Source: Arthrobacter sp.
GTDB lineage: Bacteria; Actinomycetota; Actinomycetes; Actinomycetales; Micrococcaceae
Direction: 5' to 3'
DNA: 64,000 nt
Assembly (NCBI GenBank): GCA_031277795.1
Contig: JAITLQ010000005.1
Span: forward strand, 62,001 to 126,000
Shown: piece after piece, positions 35,444-43,243 of the stretch
Layout of the letters: the number at the start of each line of letters is the position of its first letter
Position numbering within the stretch: the first letter of the stretch is position 1
The notes under the pieces: generated by a model
The model's input: only the letters and a program-made list of their open reading frames with translations
The model's database searches: none
What the model was told of the DNA's origin: nothing
Program-made: the position numbers and the translations under genes

Positions 35444-36166
35444 ATGTCGCATGAGACCGCCACCCGTCGTCGTCGGGTTCTGCTCAAGCTGTCCGGGGAG
35501 GTGTTCGGCGGAGGCAAGCTGGGCGTCGATCCCGGCACGGTCCGCGGCATCGCCGAGCAGATCGCCAGCACCGTGGGCGAGGTCGAGACGGCCATCGTGG
35601 TCGGCGGCGGCAACTTCTTCCGCGGCGCCGAGCTGGCCGAGTCCGGCATGGACCGCTCCCGCGCCGATTACATGGGCATGCTCGGCACGGTCATGAACTG
35701 CCTGGCGCTGCAGGACTTCCTGGAGCAGGCCGGGGTGGAGACCCGCGTGCAGTCCGCGATCTCCATGGCGCAGGTCGCCGAGGCCTACATCCCGCGCCGC
35801 GCCATCCGCCACCTGGAGAAGGACCGCGTGGTCATCTTCGGCGCCGGCGCCGGCCTGCCGTACTTCTCCACCGACACCGTGGCGGCCCAGCGCGCCCTCG
35901 AGGTGCACGCGGACGAGGTCCTCATGGCCAAGTCGGGCGTCGACGGGGTCTACACGGCGGACCCGCACAAGGACCCCACCGCCAAGAAGCTCGACACCCT
36001 CACGTACGACGACGCCCTGCGCCAGAACATCCGCGTCATGGACCAGACCGCCATGACCATGTGCAAGGACAACAAGCTGGACATGCTGGTCTTCGGCATG
36101 GAGGGCGAGGGAAACGTGGCCAGTGCGCTGCGCGGCGAGCGGATCGGCACCACCGTCAGCCTCTGA
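35444..36166 (+). CDS. pyrH: UMP kinase
   Basis: Phosphorylates UMP to UDP in pyrimidine nucleotide synthesis; hexameric amino acid kinase fold enzyme of 240 residues. [13 protein letters not shown] is the N-terminal phosphate loop, [15 protein letters not shown] binds the nucleotide, and [17 protein letters not shown] and [17 protein letters not shown] are strongly diagnostic. ATG at 35444 follows CAAGGAG; the earlier in-frame start would add sequence overlapping the tsf terminator. It precedes frr as in most bacteria. Confidence 0.98.
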   Translation: MSHETATRRRRVLLKLSGEVFGGGKLGVDPGTVRGIAEQIASTVGEVETAIVVGGGNFFRGAELAESGMDRSRADYMGMLGTVMNCLALQDFLEQAGVETRVQSAISMAQVAEAYIPRRAIRHLEKDRVVIFGAGAGLPYFSTDTVAAQRALEVHADEVLMAKSGVDGVYTADPHKDPTAKKLDTLTYDDALRQNIRVMDQTAMTMCKDNKLDMLVFGMEGEGNVASALRGERIGTTVSL

Positions 36167-36202
36167 GCGGGCCCCGACGGCGCCAGCCATGGCGTTGTGA
36201 CC

Positions 36203-36208
36203 TAGGAT
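36203..36208 (+). promoter_or_regulatory. -10 box of the frr-cdsA unit
   Basis: TAGGAT, identical to the box before dnaG, lies in the pyrH-frr gap and would give a leader of about 72 nt. No good -35 box is seen. Confidence 0.45.
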
Positions 36209-36286
36209 GAGATTCAAACTGCCCCCCGTTTGGCGCGTGGGGGCCGGAGCATGGCCGCGCTGCACGGCGCGGCGAAGGAGAGAAAC

Positions 36287-36844
36287 GTGATCGAAGAGAC
36301 TCTGGCGGACACCGCCGACAAGATGGATCGCACCATCGAAGCGGCCAAGGAGGACTTCGCGACCATCCGCACGGGGCGCGCGAACCCGGGCCTGTACGCC
36401 AAGGTGATGGTGGACTACTACGGTTCCCTGACCCCGCTGCAGCAGCTGGCGCAGTTCGCCACGCCGGACGCCCGCACGATCCTCATCACGCCCTTCGACA
36501 TCTCCGCCATGCGCGAGATCGAGAAGGCCCTCTCCGACTCCGAGGTGGGCGCCAACCCCTCCAACGACGGCAAGCAGATCCGCGTGACGCTCCCCGAGCT
36601 CACGGAGGAGCGCCGCAAGGAGTACGTGAAGATCGTCAAGGGCAAGGCCGAGGACCACAAGATCGCCACGCGCAATCACCGTCGCAAGGCCAAGGATGCG
36701 ATCGACAAGGCCGTCAAGGACGGCGAGATCGGCGAGGACGACGGCGCCCGCGGCGAGAAGGAACTGGACGCCATCACCAAGAAGCACGTCGATGCGATCG
36801 ATGATCTCCTGAAGCGCAAGGAAGCCGAGCTGCTGGAGGTCTGA
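36287..36844 (+). CDS. frr: Ribosome recycling factor
   Basis: Releases ribosomes from mRNA after termination, together with EF-G. The protein has 185 residues, the standard length. DFATIRTGRANPGL (near residues 23-36) is the family signature, and EERRKEYVKIVKGKAEDHKIATRNHRR the hinge-helix region. The GTG at 36287 was chosen because GAAGGAG lies 7 nt before it and it gives the usual length. Its stop overlaps the cdsA start by one base (TGATG). Confidence 0.98.
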   Translation: MIEETLADTADKMDRTIEAAKEDFATIRTGRANPGLYAKVMVDYYGSLTPLQQLAQFATPDARTILITPFDISAMREIEKALSDSEVGANPSNDGKQIRVTLPELTEERRKEYVKIVKGKAEDHKIATRNHRRKAKDAIDKAVKDGEIGEDDGARGEKELDAITKKHVDAIDDLLKRKEAELLEV

Positions 36845-37800
36845 TGACCAACAGTGCCGATGCGCCCACGCCGTCGCCCTCCCCGGAGGCCGACGGCGTG
36901 GGCGCGCTTCCCCTGCCGGAGGACGTCCCCGGCCCCGCCTCCCCGCTGTCGCGCCGCGCCAGGCGCGAGGCCTCCACCAAGACCTCCAAGGCCGGCCGCG
37001 ACCTGCCCATGGCGATCGGCGTCGGTGCCGGCCTGCTCGGCCTGCTCATGCTCGGCATCTTCGTGTTGCCGCCGCTGTTCGTGGCGCTCGGCGCCGCCGT
37101 CTGCGTGATCGGCGTGTGGGAGGTGTCCCGCGCGCTGCAGCGTCACAGCGGCGTGCCCGTTCCGCTCTTGCCCTTGGCCGTCGGCGCGGCGGCCATGCCC
37201 ATTGCCGCGAGCTATGGCGGGCCGGCGGCCCTGGGCGTGGCGGCCGTGGCCGCCGCGCTGCTCGTGACCGTGTGGAACGCCCTCGAGGGCCGGGCCAGCT
37301 CGCTGACCTCGATCGGCTTCTCGCTGCTGACGCTGACGTGGGTACCGCTGCTCGCCTCCTTCGCCTTCCTCCTCTTCCGCGAGGAGAACGGGCCGCTGTT
37401 GCTCTTCTCCTTGCTGCTCTTGGTGGTTTCCAACGACACCTTCGGGTACATCTTTGGCGCGTGGCTTGGCAAGCACCCCATGGCGCCGCGGATCAGCCCC
37501 AAGAAGTCCTGGGAGGGCTTTGCCGGCTCCGTCGGCGGGGCCATGGTCGTGGGCGTGGCGCTGTGCGTTTTTGTTCTGCACCTGCCGTGGTGGGTCGGCC
37601 TCGTCTTGGCCGCCGCGACGGCGATGGCCGCCACGGCCGGCGACCTCGCCGAGTCGATGGTCAAGCGGGAGCTGGGCATCAAGGACATGAGCAACCTCTT
37701 GCCCGGCCACGGCGGCATGATGGATCGCCTCGATTCGATGCTCTTTGCCGTGCCGATCGGGTACATCGTCACGGTGCTGTCGATCGGCGCGTTTGCCTGA
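36844..37800 (+). CDS. cdsA: Phosphatidate cytidylyltransferase
   Basis: Makes CDP-diacylglycerol from phosphatidic acid and CTP, the precursor of membrane phospholipids. Integral membrane protein of 318 residues with about eight helices after a 55-residue hydrophilic N-terminal region. The C-terminal signature S-x8-KR-x4-KD-x5-PGHGG-x2-DR-x-D is complete (MVKRELGIKDMSNLLPGHGG, then MMDRLDS). Its product is the substrate of the CDP-alcohol phosphatidyltransferase encoded near 7.5 kb. Coupled to frr. Confidence 0.96.
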   Translation: MTNSADAPTPSPSPEADGVGALPLPEDVPGPASPLSRRARREASTKTSKAGRDLPMAIGVGAGLLGLLMLGIFVLPPLFVALGAAVCVIGVWEVSRALQRHSGVPVPLLPLAVGAAAMPIAASYGGPAALGVAAVAAALLVTVWNALEGRASSLTSIGFSLLTLTWVPLLASFAFLLFREENGPLLLFSLLLLVVSNDTFGYIFGAWLGKHPMAPRISPKKSWEGFAGSVGGAMVVGVALCVFVLHLPWWVGLVLAAATAMAATAGDLAESMVKRELGIKDMSNLLPGHGGMMDRLDSMLFAVPIGYIVTVLSIGAFA

Positions 37801-37896
37801 GCGCCACGCACAGGCGCTGACGTTAGGCTGAGGCCGCACGCGTTCTGCGTGGACCAGTGGATTCTTTGACATGAAACAGCAGACCAGGAGTGACAA

Positions 37897-38487
37897 GTGA
37901 GCGTGCACGACGACGCCCAGCCGGCCGGGCGCAGCCTCTTCCCTCGCGTGGCGGACGACGAGTTCGGCTACGAGCCGGCGCAGGTGGAGCGCTTCCTCTC
38001 CAGGGCCCGCGCCACGTACGAGACGGCACTTCCCGACGACGAGGTCGTGACGAGCGCCGTGGTTCGCCGCACCACGTTCGATCCGGCCCGCGGCGGCTAC
38101 GAACCGCGCGAGGTCGACGCGGCGCTCGATCGCCTCGAGGATGTCTTCGCCGCGCGCGAGCGCAACGCCATCATCGAGTCGGAGGGACACGATCGCTGGA
38201 TCGAGGGCATCGCCCAGGTCTCCGGCGTGCTGCGCGCGCGCCTGCACCGGGCCCCCGGCGAGCGATTCCGCCGCCCCTCGCGCGGCAACGTTCCCTCCTA
38301 CGCCGTGGCCGATGTGGACGCCCTGTGCGACCGGCTCCTGGAGTACTTCGAACGCGACGTGCCGCTCTCGGTGGACGACGTTCGCCGCGCCACCTTCGCC
38401 CGCGCCGAGGGCGAGGCCGGCTACGAGGAGAATCAGGTGGACGCCTTCCTCGATCGCACGATCGAGCTCATGGCCTCGATCGACTGA
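37897..38487 (+). CDS. DivIVA-repeat protein
   Basis: Protein of 196 residues built around three copies of a DivIVA-type element G-Y-x3-Q/E-V-D/E-x-F/A-L: FGYEPAQVERFLSRA, GGYEPREVDAALDRL and AGYEENQVDAFLDRT (about residues 25-39, 67-81 and 172-186). Each resembles the start of the DivIVA N-terminal lipid-binding domain, but the long coiled coil of true DivIVA/Wag31 is absent. Possibly a cell-pole or division-associated adaptor; this is inference. The GTG at 37897 follows AGGAG. A terminator with six T closes the unit. Confidence 0.7.
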   Translation: MSVHDDAQPAGRSLFPRVADDEFGYEPAQVERFLSRARATYETALPDDEVVTSAVVRRTTFDPARGGYEPREVDAALDRLEDVFAARERNAIIESEGHDRWIEGIAQVSGVLRARLHRAPGERFRRPSRGNVPSYAVADVDALCDRLLEYFERDVPLSVDDVRRATFARAEGEAGYEENQVDAFLDRTIELMASID

Positions 38488-38499
38488 GCCCGTCACCGG

Positions 38500-38545
38500 A
38501 CGCCCGGCGGCCTTCCCCTGAGGGGACGGCCGCCCGGCGTTTTTT
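38500..38545 (+). terminator. Terminator after the DivIVA-repeat gene
   Basis: A long stem (38500-38512 with 38528-38540, one mismatch), extended inward by TCCCC/GGGGA, is followed by six T (38540-38545): a classic intrinsic terminator on the plus strand. Confidence 0.88.
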
Positions 38546-38561
38546 GTGCACGACGGCGGGT

Positions 38562-38594
38562 GGCCGCCCCGCGTGGGCGGGTGCGGGGGCGGCC
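38562..38594 (-). terminator. Hairpin at the end of the LytTR-symporter operon
   Basis: GGCCGCCCC (38562-38570) pairs with GGGGCGGCC (38586-38594), immediately after the symporter stop codon on the minus strand. No T-run follows. Confidence 0.4.
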
Positions 38595-40016
38595 CTACGG
38601 GGTGTGCAACCTGGCCAGGATCGCGTCGGCGTCCGCCGGGCCGGGGCGCAGGTACGAGCCGATGACGAGGGCGGCGATGGCGGCGGGGACGCTGACGAGC
38701 GCCGGCTGGGCCAGGAGGCCGCCCCAGAGCGTGCCGGCACCCACGCCCAGGGCGGCCGACCCCAGGCAGAGGGCGCAGACGAGGGCGCCCACCACGATCG
38801 CGGCGATCGCGCCGGTGCCGGAGCAGCGCCGCCACCAGATCCCGGCGAGCAGCACGGGCGCGATGGTGGAGGCGGTGAGGGCAAAGATCGAGCCGATGAC
38901 GCCGGCGAGGGCGCTCGAGGACGTCACGAGGGCCAGCGCGCCCGGTACGAGCGCCGCGAGGAGGGCTCCACGCCGGAAGCCGTCGACCGAGCCGCCGAAG
39001 AAGCGGCGCCCGATGACGCCGGCGAGGGCGATGCACAGCCCGGACGAAGTGGAGATGAACGCTGCAAACGCGCCGCCGGCCACGAGCGCGGCGAGGGCCA
39101 CGGAGAGCGGGCCGCCGAGCAGGCGAGTGGGCAGCTCGAGCACCGTCGTGTCCGGGGTCGAGCCGCCGGCGCCGGAGGCGACGGCCAGGAAGCCGAGCGC
39201 GGTGGGAACCAGGTAGAAGGCGCACACGAGGCAGATGACGATGACGGTGGTGCGGCGCGCGCTGGCCCCGTCGGGGTTCGTGTAGAAGCGCACCAAGACG
39301 TGCGGCAGCCCGAGCGTGCCGAAGACCAAGGCCACGAGGAGCGAGACCGTCACGAGCGGCGGTTGGCTCGCGGCCGGGAGGCTCAGCTGCACGCTGGAGC
39401 CACCGCCGGCGGCGAAGCCGAAGATGAGCGCGGCGGCGGGGATGGAGAGGGCGGCGAGCTTGAGCCAGTACTGCACCGCCTGCACGAGGGTGATGGAGCG
39501 CATGCCGCCCGGCACCACGGAGGCGATCACCACGGCCGTGACGATGAGCGGGCCCACCCAGCCGGGGGCCCCCGTGACGGTGCGGACCGTGAGGGCAGCG
39601 CCGTGCATCTGCGGGAGCATGTAGAGCCAGCCCACGCCGAGCACGGCGTAGCCGAGGGCCTTGGCGGCGCGCTCGTCCCTGAAGCGCACGAGCCCGAAGT
39701 CGGAGAGCGCGTAGGCCCCGGAACGGCGCAGGGGTGCGGCGACAAAGAGCAGCAGCATGAGGAAGCCGGCGGCGTAGCCCACCGGGTACCAGAGCCCGTC
39801 CCGGCCGGAGAGCACGATGAGCCCCGTGACGCCGAGGAAGCTCGCGGCGGAGAGGTACTCGCCGCCGATCGCCGAGGCGTTGAACCACGGCCTCACCGAG
39901 CGCGCGGCCACGTACACATCGGCCGTGGTGCGCGAGCGCTGACCGCCCCGCAGCGCCACGAGGATGGTCACGGTGCACACGAGGGCGATGGCGACGGTCG
40001 AGGCGAGCGAGGTCAC
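38595..40016 (-). CDS. Sodium:solute symporter (SSS family, ActP-like)
   Basis: Membrane protein of 473 residues with about 13 helices. ASAIGGEYLSAASFLGVTGLI is the SSS substrate/Na+ motif seen in acetate/monocarboxylate symporters, and FGTLGLPHVLVRFYTNPDG is the ActP-type signature also present in the divergent ActP. GTG at 40016 was chosen: it overlaps the stop of the small membrane protein (GTGA, 40013-40016) and starts just before the first helix. It is the last gene of a four-gene operon led by a LytS-like kinase and a LytTR regulator, so it probably imports the monocarboxylate (for example acetate or pyruvate) that the pair senses. Confidence 0.88.
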   Translation of the reverse strand: MTSLASTVAIALVCTVTILVALRGGQRSRTTADVYVAARSVRPWFNASAIGGEYLSAASFLGVTGLIVLSGRDGLWYPVGYAAGFLMLLLFVAAPLRRSGAYALSDFGLVRFRDERAAKALGYAVLGVGWLYMLPQMHGAALTVRTVTGAPGWVGPLIVTAVVIASVVPGGMRSITLVQAVQYWLKLAALSIPAAALIFGFAAGGGSSVQLSLPAASQPPLVTVSLLVALVFGTLGLPHVLVRFYTNPDGASARRTTVIVICLVCAFYLVPTALGFLAVASGAGGSTPDTTVLELPTRLLGGPLSVALAALVAGGAFAAFISTSSGLCIALAGVIGRRFFGGSVDGFRRGALLAALVPGALALVTSSSALAGVIGSIFALTASTIAPVLLAGIWWRRCSGTGAIAAIVVGALVCALCLGSAALGVGAGTLWGGLLAQPALVSVPAAIAALVIGSYLRPGPADADAILARLHTP

Positions 40017-40462
40017 GAGCCCTCCCCGCTGACCCGTTGATAGCGGCGCTCGAGGCGGCGCGCGGCGGCCTGGTAGAGCAGCGCGGCGCCGAGCACGAGG
40101 GGGTAGAGGGCCACGCCGATGAGCCACCAGGAGAGGGGCAGGCCGGCCAGGCGGGTGCTCTCGAGCAGGTCCCACGACGCGGCGGCGATGGCCAGGACGG
40201 AGACCACGGTGAGGAAGGCCGCGGCAACGGAGGCGGAGAGGCGCATCTGGGCCCGGCGCAGGGCCGTGGCGTAGTAGTTCTCGGCGCTGACGGCCTCGCC
40301 GCCCTCGTCTGCCTGGGCCCGGGTCACGCGCGTGCGCCCGGGGGCCGGGGCCCCGAGCGCGCCGTCCAGCGAGGGCGGCCGGACGGCGGAGGGGCCGGGC
40401 GGGACCGGGGCCGCGGGGGAGTCGGGGCCCGCCGGCTCCCCGGGGAAGGGAACGGGGTTCAC
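40013..40462 (-). CDS. Small two-helix membrane partner of the symporter
   Basis: Protein of 149 residues. Residues 1-55 are Pro/Ala-rich and polar; residues 73-93 (LSASVAAAFLTVVSVLAIAAA) and 109-131 (LSWWLIGVALYPLVLGAALLY) are membrane helices; the end is basic. This layout (short protein with two helices directly before an ActP-type symporter gene) mirrors the DUF485-ActP pair encoded divergently, so it is probably an accessory subunit, although no clear DUF485 motif is seen. It begins with GTG overlapping the regulator stop (GTGA) and ends overlapping the symporter start. Confidence 0.7.
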   Translation of the reverse strand: MNPVPFPGEPAGPDSPAAPVPPGPSAVRPPSLDGALGAPAPGRTRVTRAQADEGGEAVSAENYYATALRRAQMRLSASVAAAFLTVVSVLAIAAASWDLLESTRLAGLPLSWWLIGVALYPLVLGAALLYQAAARRLERRYQRVSGEGS

Positions 40463-41448
40463 CGGCGCTCCGAGGCCAGCGCGTTGAGCCCGAAGCTGGC
40501 GCGCACGCGGGAGAGGGCGCGCCTGGCCACGGGCAGCTGGACGCCGGCCACCTTGACCACCGGCACGCCGTCCACGCGGGTCACCGCCTCGATGGCGTCC
40601 ACCCTGACGAGGGCGGAGCGGTGGATCCGCACGAAGCCGGCGGCCCCCCAGCGGGCCTCGAGCGCGGAGAGGGGCGTGCGCTCGAGGAAGCTCCCGCGGG
40701 CCGTGTGCAGGCGCGCGTAGTCCCCGGCGGCCGTCACGTGGGTGATCTCCCGCAGCGGGATGCGGACGGAACTCTCGCCCTGCGCCACGACCACCGCCGG
40801 CTCGCCCAGGCCGCCCACGGCCCCCTGGCCGCCCACGCCGCCCACGGCTCCGGGGCCGGCCACGCCACTCACAGCCCCCGGGCTGCCCTGGCCACCCTGA
40901 CCACCCACGCCACCCACGCCACCCGGCGCGGCGGGGGAGCCGGCCTCGCCCGGGGCGAGCCCGGCGGTCGGCGAGGGCGCGCCGGGAGCCGAGCCGGCGT
41001 CGTCGGGCACCGGGGCGCGGGGCGGGACCGGCGCCCCGCCGGCCCGCGTTCCGGCCGGCCCGCCCGCGGGGGCGGCGCCCTGCGCCTCCCGCGCCTCCGC
41101 CACGCGGCGCACCGCCTCGCCGAGGCGGGCCGGGCGCACGGGCTTGAGCAGGTAGTCCACGGCGGCCAGCTCGTAGGCCTGGATCGCGTGCGACTCGTCC
41201 GCGGTGACAAAGACGAGGGCGGGCGGCGTGGCGAAGCGCTGCAGGATCGAGGCCGTTTCCAGGCCGCTGAGGCCCGGCATGTGGATGTCGAGGAGCACCA
41301 GATCGATGCTGTGCTCCTGCAGCTCGCGGAAGGCCGCCTCGGCGCTGCGCGCCGTGTGCACCCGCCCCACGCGCTCATCGCGCGAGAGCAGGTAGGCCAG
41401 CTCGCGCACGGCCGGCTCCTCGTCGTCCACCACCAGCACGGTGATCAT
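40459..41448 (-). CDS. LytTR family response regulator
   Basis: Protein of 329 residues. The receiver domain (1-120) has the acidic pocket VVDDEE, phosphorylatable D54 in LVLLDIHMPG and K in LLKPVRP. The LytTR DNA-binding domain (about 225-329) has VRIPLREITHVTAAGDYARLHT and FVRIHRSALVRVDAIEAV. Between them lies an unusually long linker of about 100 residues rich in Ala/Pro, then Gly-Val-Gly-Gly repeats; usual LytTR regulators have linkers of 10-30. It overlaps the kinase gene by ATGA and is presumably phosphorylated by it. Confidence 0.92.
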   Translation of the reverse strand: MITVLVVDDEEPAVRELAYLLSRDERVGRVHTARSAEAAFRELQEHSIDLVLLDIHMPGLSGLETASILQRFATPPALVFVTADESHAIQAYELAAVDYLLKPVRPARLGEAVRRVAEAREAQGAAPAGGPAGTRAGGAPVPPRAPVPDDAGSAPGAPSPTAGLAPGEAGSPAAPGGVGGVGGQGGQGSPGAVSGVAGPGAVGGVGGQGAVGGLGEPAVVVAQGESSVRIPLREITHVTAAGDYARLHTARGSFLERTPLSALEARWGAAGFVRIHRSALVRVDAIEAVTRVDGVPVVKVAGVQLPVARRALSRVRASFGLNALASERR

Positions 41449-42629
41449 GTGGCCTCCCTGGCCGAGCGGGCCGCGGTGGCGGCCGGATGGAACTTGGGGA
41501 TGCGCACGGCGACCTGCATGCCGGCGCCGGGACCGGTGTCCACCACGAGCCCGGCCGCCGCGCCGTAGACCTGGCGCAGGCGCAGGTCCACATTGCGCAG
41601 GCCGACGTGGTCGGTGGGGCTGGCGCCCGCCAGCACCTCGCGGACGCGCTCGGGTTCGGCGCCCACGCCGTCGTCGTCGACGATGAGCAGCGCCGTGTCT
41701 CCCTCGTCGCGCGCGGACAGCGTCACGGTGCCGCCGCCCGGCCTGGCCTCCAGGCCGTGGCGCACGGCGTTCTCGACGAGCGGCTGCAGCGTGAGGAAGG
41801 GCAGGGGGAGCGAGAGCACCTCGGGGGCCACGTCGAGGCGGACGCGCAGGCGGTCGCCGAAGCGCGCGCGTTCCAGCTGGAGGTAGCCCTCGATCGCCTG
41901 GAGCTCCTCGGAGAGCGTGGTGAAGTCCGAGTTGCGGCGGAAGGAGTAGCGCGTGAAGTCGGCGAACTCGAGGACCAGCTCGCGTGCCCGCTCCGGGTCG
42001 GTGTGGATGAAGGAGGCGATCGCGTTGAGCGAGTTGTAGATGAAGTGGGGGGAGATCTGGGCCCGCAGCGCGCGCACCTGCGCCTCGGCCAGCGCCGAGC
42101 GGGAGGACTCCAGCTCCGCCGCACCGTGCAGCGCGCTCACCCAGGAGGCGACCTCCTCGACCGACCTGACGAACGCGGCGTCGGCCGAGAAGCTGGCGGC
42201 GGCGAGCCACCCGACCTGCGTGGACCCGGTGCGCAGGGGAGCGGTGACCACGTGCCACGCGCCCTCCGCGTCCTTGACCCTGCGCACCTTGGCCCTGGCC
42301 CCTCCCGCGGGGAGGTCCGGGGCGCCCCCGCCCGGCCAGCGGCCCCATAGGGTCAGCCGGTGGTGCGCGTCGTAGAGGGCCACGCCGTCCGCGCGCAGGA
42401 GCGAGGCGAGGGCCGCGGCGGCCTCGGGCGCAGAGGACGCGTCGACGCCCCCGGAGAGGGCGGCGGCGGTGAGGCCCACCTCGTGCAGCGTGGCGTAGCG
42501 ATCGTGTTCGGACTCGCCGCCGAGCGTGCGGTCGCGGCGCAGGAGCGCGAGGATTCCCCAGGTCGCGAGCAGCACGAGGGCGGTGGCGCCCAGGGCGGCC
42601 ACCGCAAGCACCGCCCACGTGGAATCCAT
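41445..42629 (-). CDS. LytS/YpdA-type sensor histidine kinase
   Basis: Protein of 394 residues: one N-terminal membrane helix (about 5-30), a GAF-like sensor region (about 45-170), then the His_kinase domain with phospho-acceptor H195 in AQISPHFIYNSLN, and an HATPase region with PLVENAVRHGLE (N box), DDDGVG and a GLRN motif. The LytS-class of kinases usually has several membrane helices; this one has a single helix, so its GAF-like region may sense an intracellular signal or membrane state. It leads the operon LytS-LytTR-small membrane protein-symporter and is divergent from DUF485-actP. Confidence 0.92.
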   Translation of the reverse strand: MDSTWAVLAVAALGATALVLLATWGILALLRRDRTLGGESEHDRYATLHEVGLTAAALSGGVDASSAPEAAAALASLLRADGVALYDAHHRLTLWGRWPGGGAPDLPAGGARAKVRRVKDAEGAWHVVTAPLRTGSTQVGWLAAASFSADAAFVRSVEEVASWVSALHGAAELESSRSALAEAQVRALRAQISPHFIYNSLNAIASFIHTDPERARELVLEFADFTRYSFRRNSDFTTLSEELQAIEGYLQLERARFGDRLRVRLDVAPEVLSLPLPFLTLQPLVENAVRHGLEARPGGGTVTLSARDEGDTALLIVDDDGVGAEPERVREVLAGASPTDHVGLRNVDLRLRQVYGAAAGLVVDTGPGAGMQVAVRIPKFHPAATAARSAREAT

Positions 42630-42642
42630 GCCGCTAAGGCTA

Positions 42643-42658
42643 GGTGACCTGCGTCACG
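42643..42658. promoter_or_regulatory. CRP/GlxR-like site near the LytS operon
   Basis: GGTGA-N6-TCACG matches the TGTGA-N6-TCACA consensus in 8 of 10 bases and lies 14 bp upstream of the kinase start codon, in the 227-bp divergent region. Confidence 0.45.
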
Positions 42659-42756
42659 CGTGCGCGCCGCCGACCGCTCGGCGCGTCACAGAGACCGTTC
42701 ATCGTGTCGCTCGGTGCGCTGGGCGCTTGGGGGAGCCCGCCCCCTGGGAAGTCGGA

Positions 42757-42772
42757 TGTGGCGAGGGTCACA
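42757..42772. promoter_or_regulatory. CRP/GlxR-like site upstream of the DUF485-actP genes
   Basis: TGTGG-N6-TCACA matches the consensus in 9 of 10 bases, about 85 bp before the DUF485 start codon. GlxR is known to control acetate-use genes in corynebacteria. Confidence 0.55.
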
Positions 42773-42856
42773 CTCTTCGATAGCTCGGCACGTGCGGTGC
42801 CGTCACCACTCGAACCGCCCCCCGGTTGGGGCACCCTCACCAGGTAAAGGAGCGTC

Positions 42857-43243
42857 ATGTCCAGCTCACCCACCCCGGCACCGGAGGACTTCCTCCGGGT
42901 GCAGAAGGAACCGCGCTTCAGGAAGCTACGCTCCGACTACCGCAGGTTCGCCTTCCCCATGACGGCGCTCTTCCTCGCGTGGTACCTGCTCTACGTCATC
43001 GTGGCCGCCTTCTTCCCGCAGGTCATGGCCGTGCGCGTCTACGGCCACATCAACGTCGGCATCGTCTGGGGCCTGCTCCAGTTCGTCTCCACCTTCGTCA
43101 TCACGGCGCTCTACGTGCGCTTTGCCAACCGCACGCTCGACCCCGAGGCCAGCGCCATCCGCCACGAGCTGGAGGCCGACGCCGAGCGCCACGCCGCCCA
43201 GCAGGCCGGTGCCCACATCAAGGATCAGGAGGAGGCCAAGTGA
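42857..43243 (+). CDS. DUF485 family membrane protein
   Basis: Protein of 128 residues with two helices (about 33-55 and 68-90) and charged ends. FRKLRSDYRRFAFPMTALFL and GHINVGIVWGLLQFVSTFVI are characteristic of DUF485/YjcH proteins, which are encoded immediately before the acetate symporter ActP in many bacteria and probably assist it. ATG at 42857 follows AAAGGAG. Its stop overlaps the actP start (GTGA). Confidence 0.92.
   Translation: MSSSPTPAPEDFLRVQKEPRFRKLRSDYRRFAFPMTALFLAWYLLYVIVAAFFPQVMAVRVYGHINVGIVWGLLQFVSTFVITALYVRFANRTLDPEASAIRHELEADAERHAAQQAGAHIKDQEEAK

Noticed and set aside
36676-40227. 1183-codon minus-strand open frame across frr, cdsA and the DivIVA-repeat gene
   Set aside because: It overlaps several certain genes on the other strand and is only Arg/Ala/His/Pro-rich; it is a GC-content artefact.
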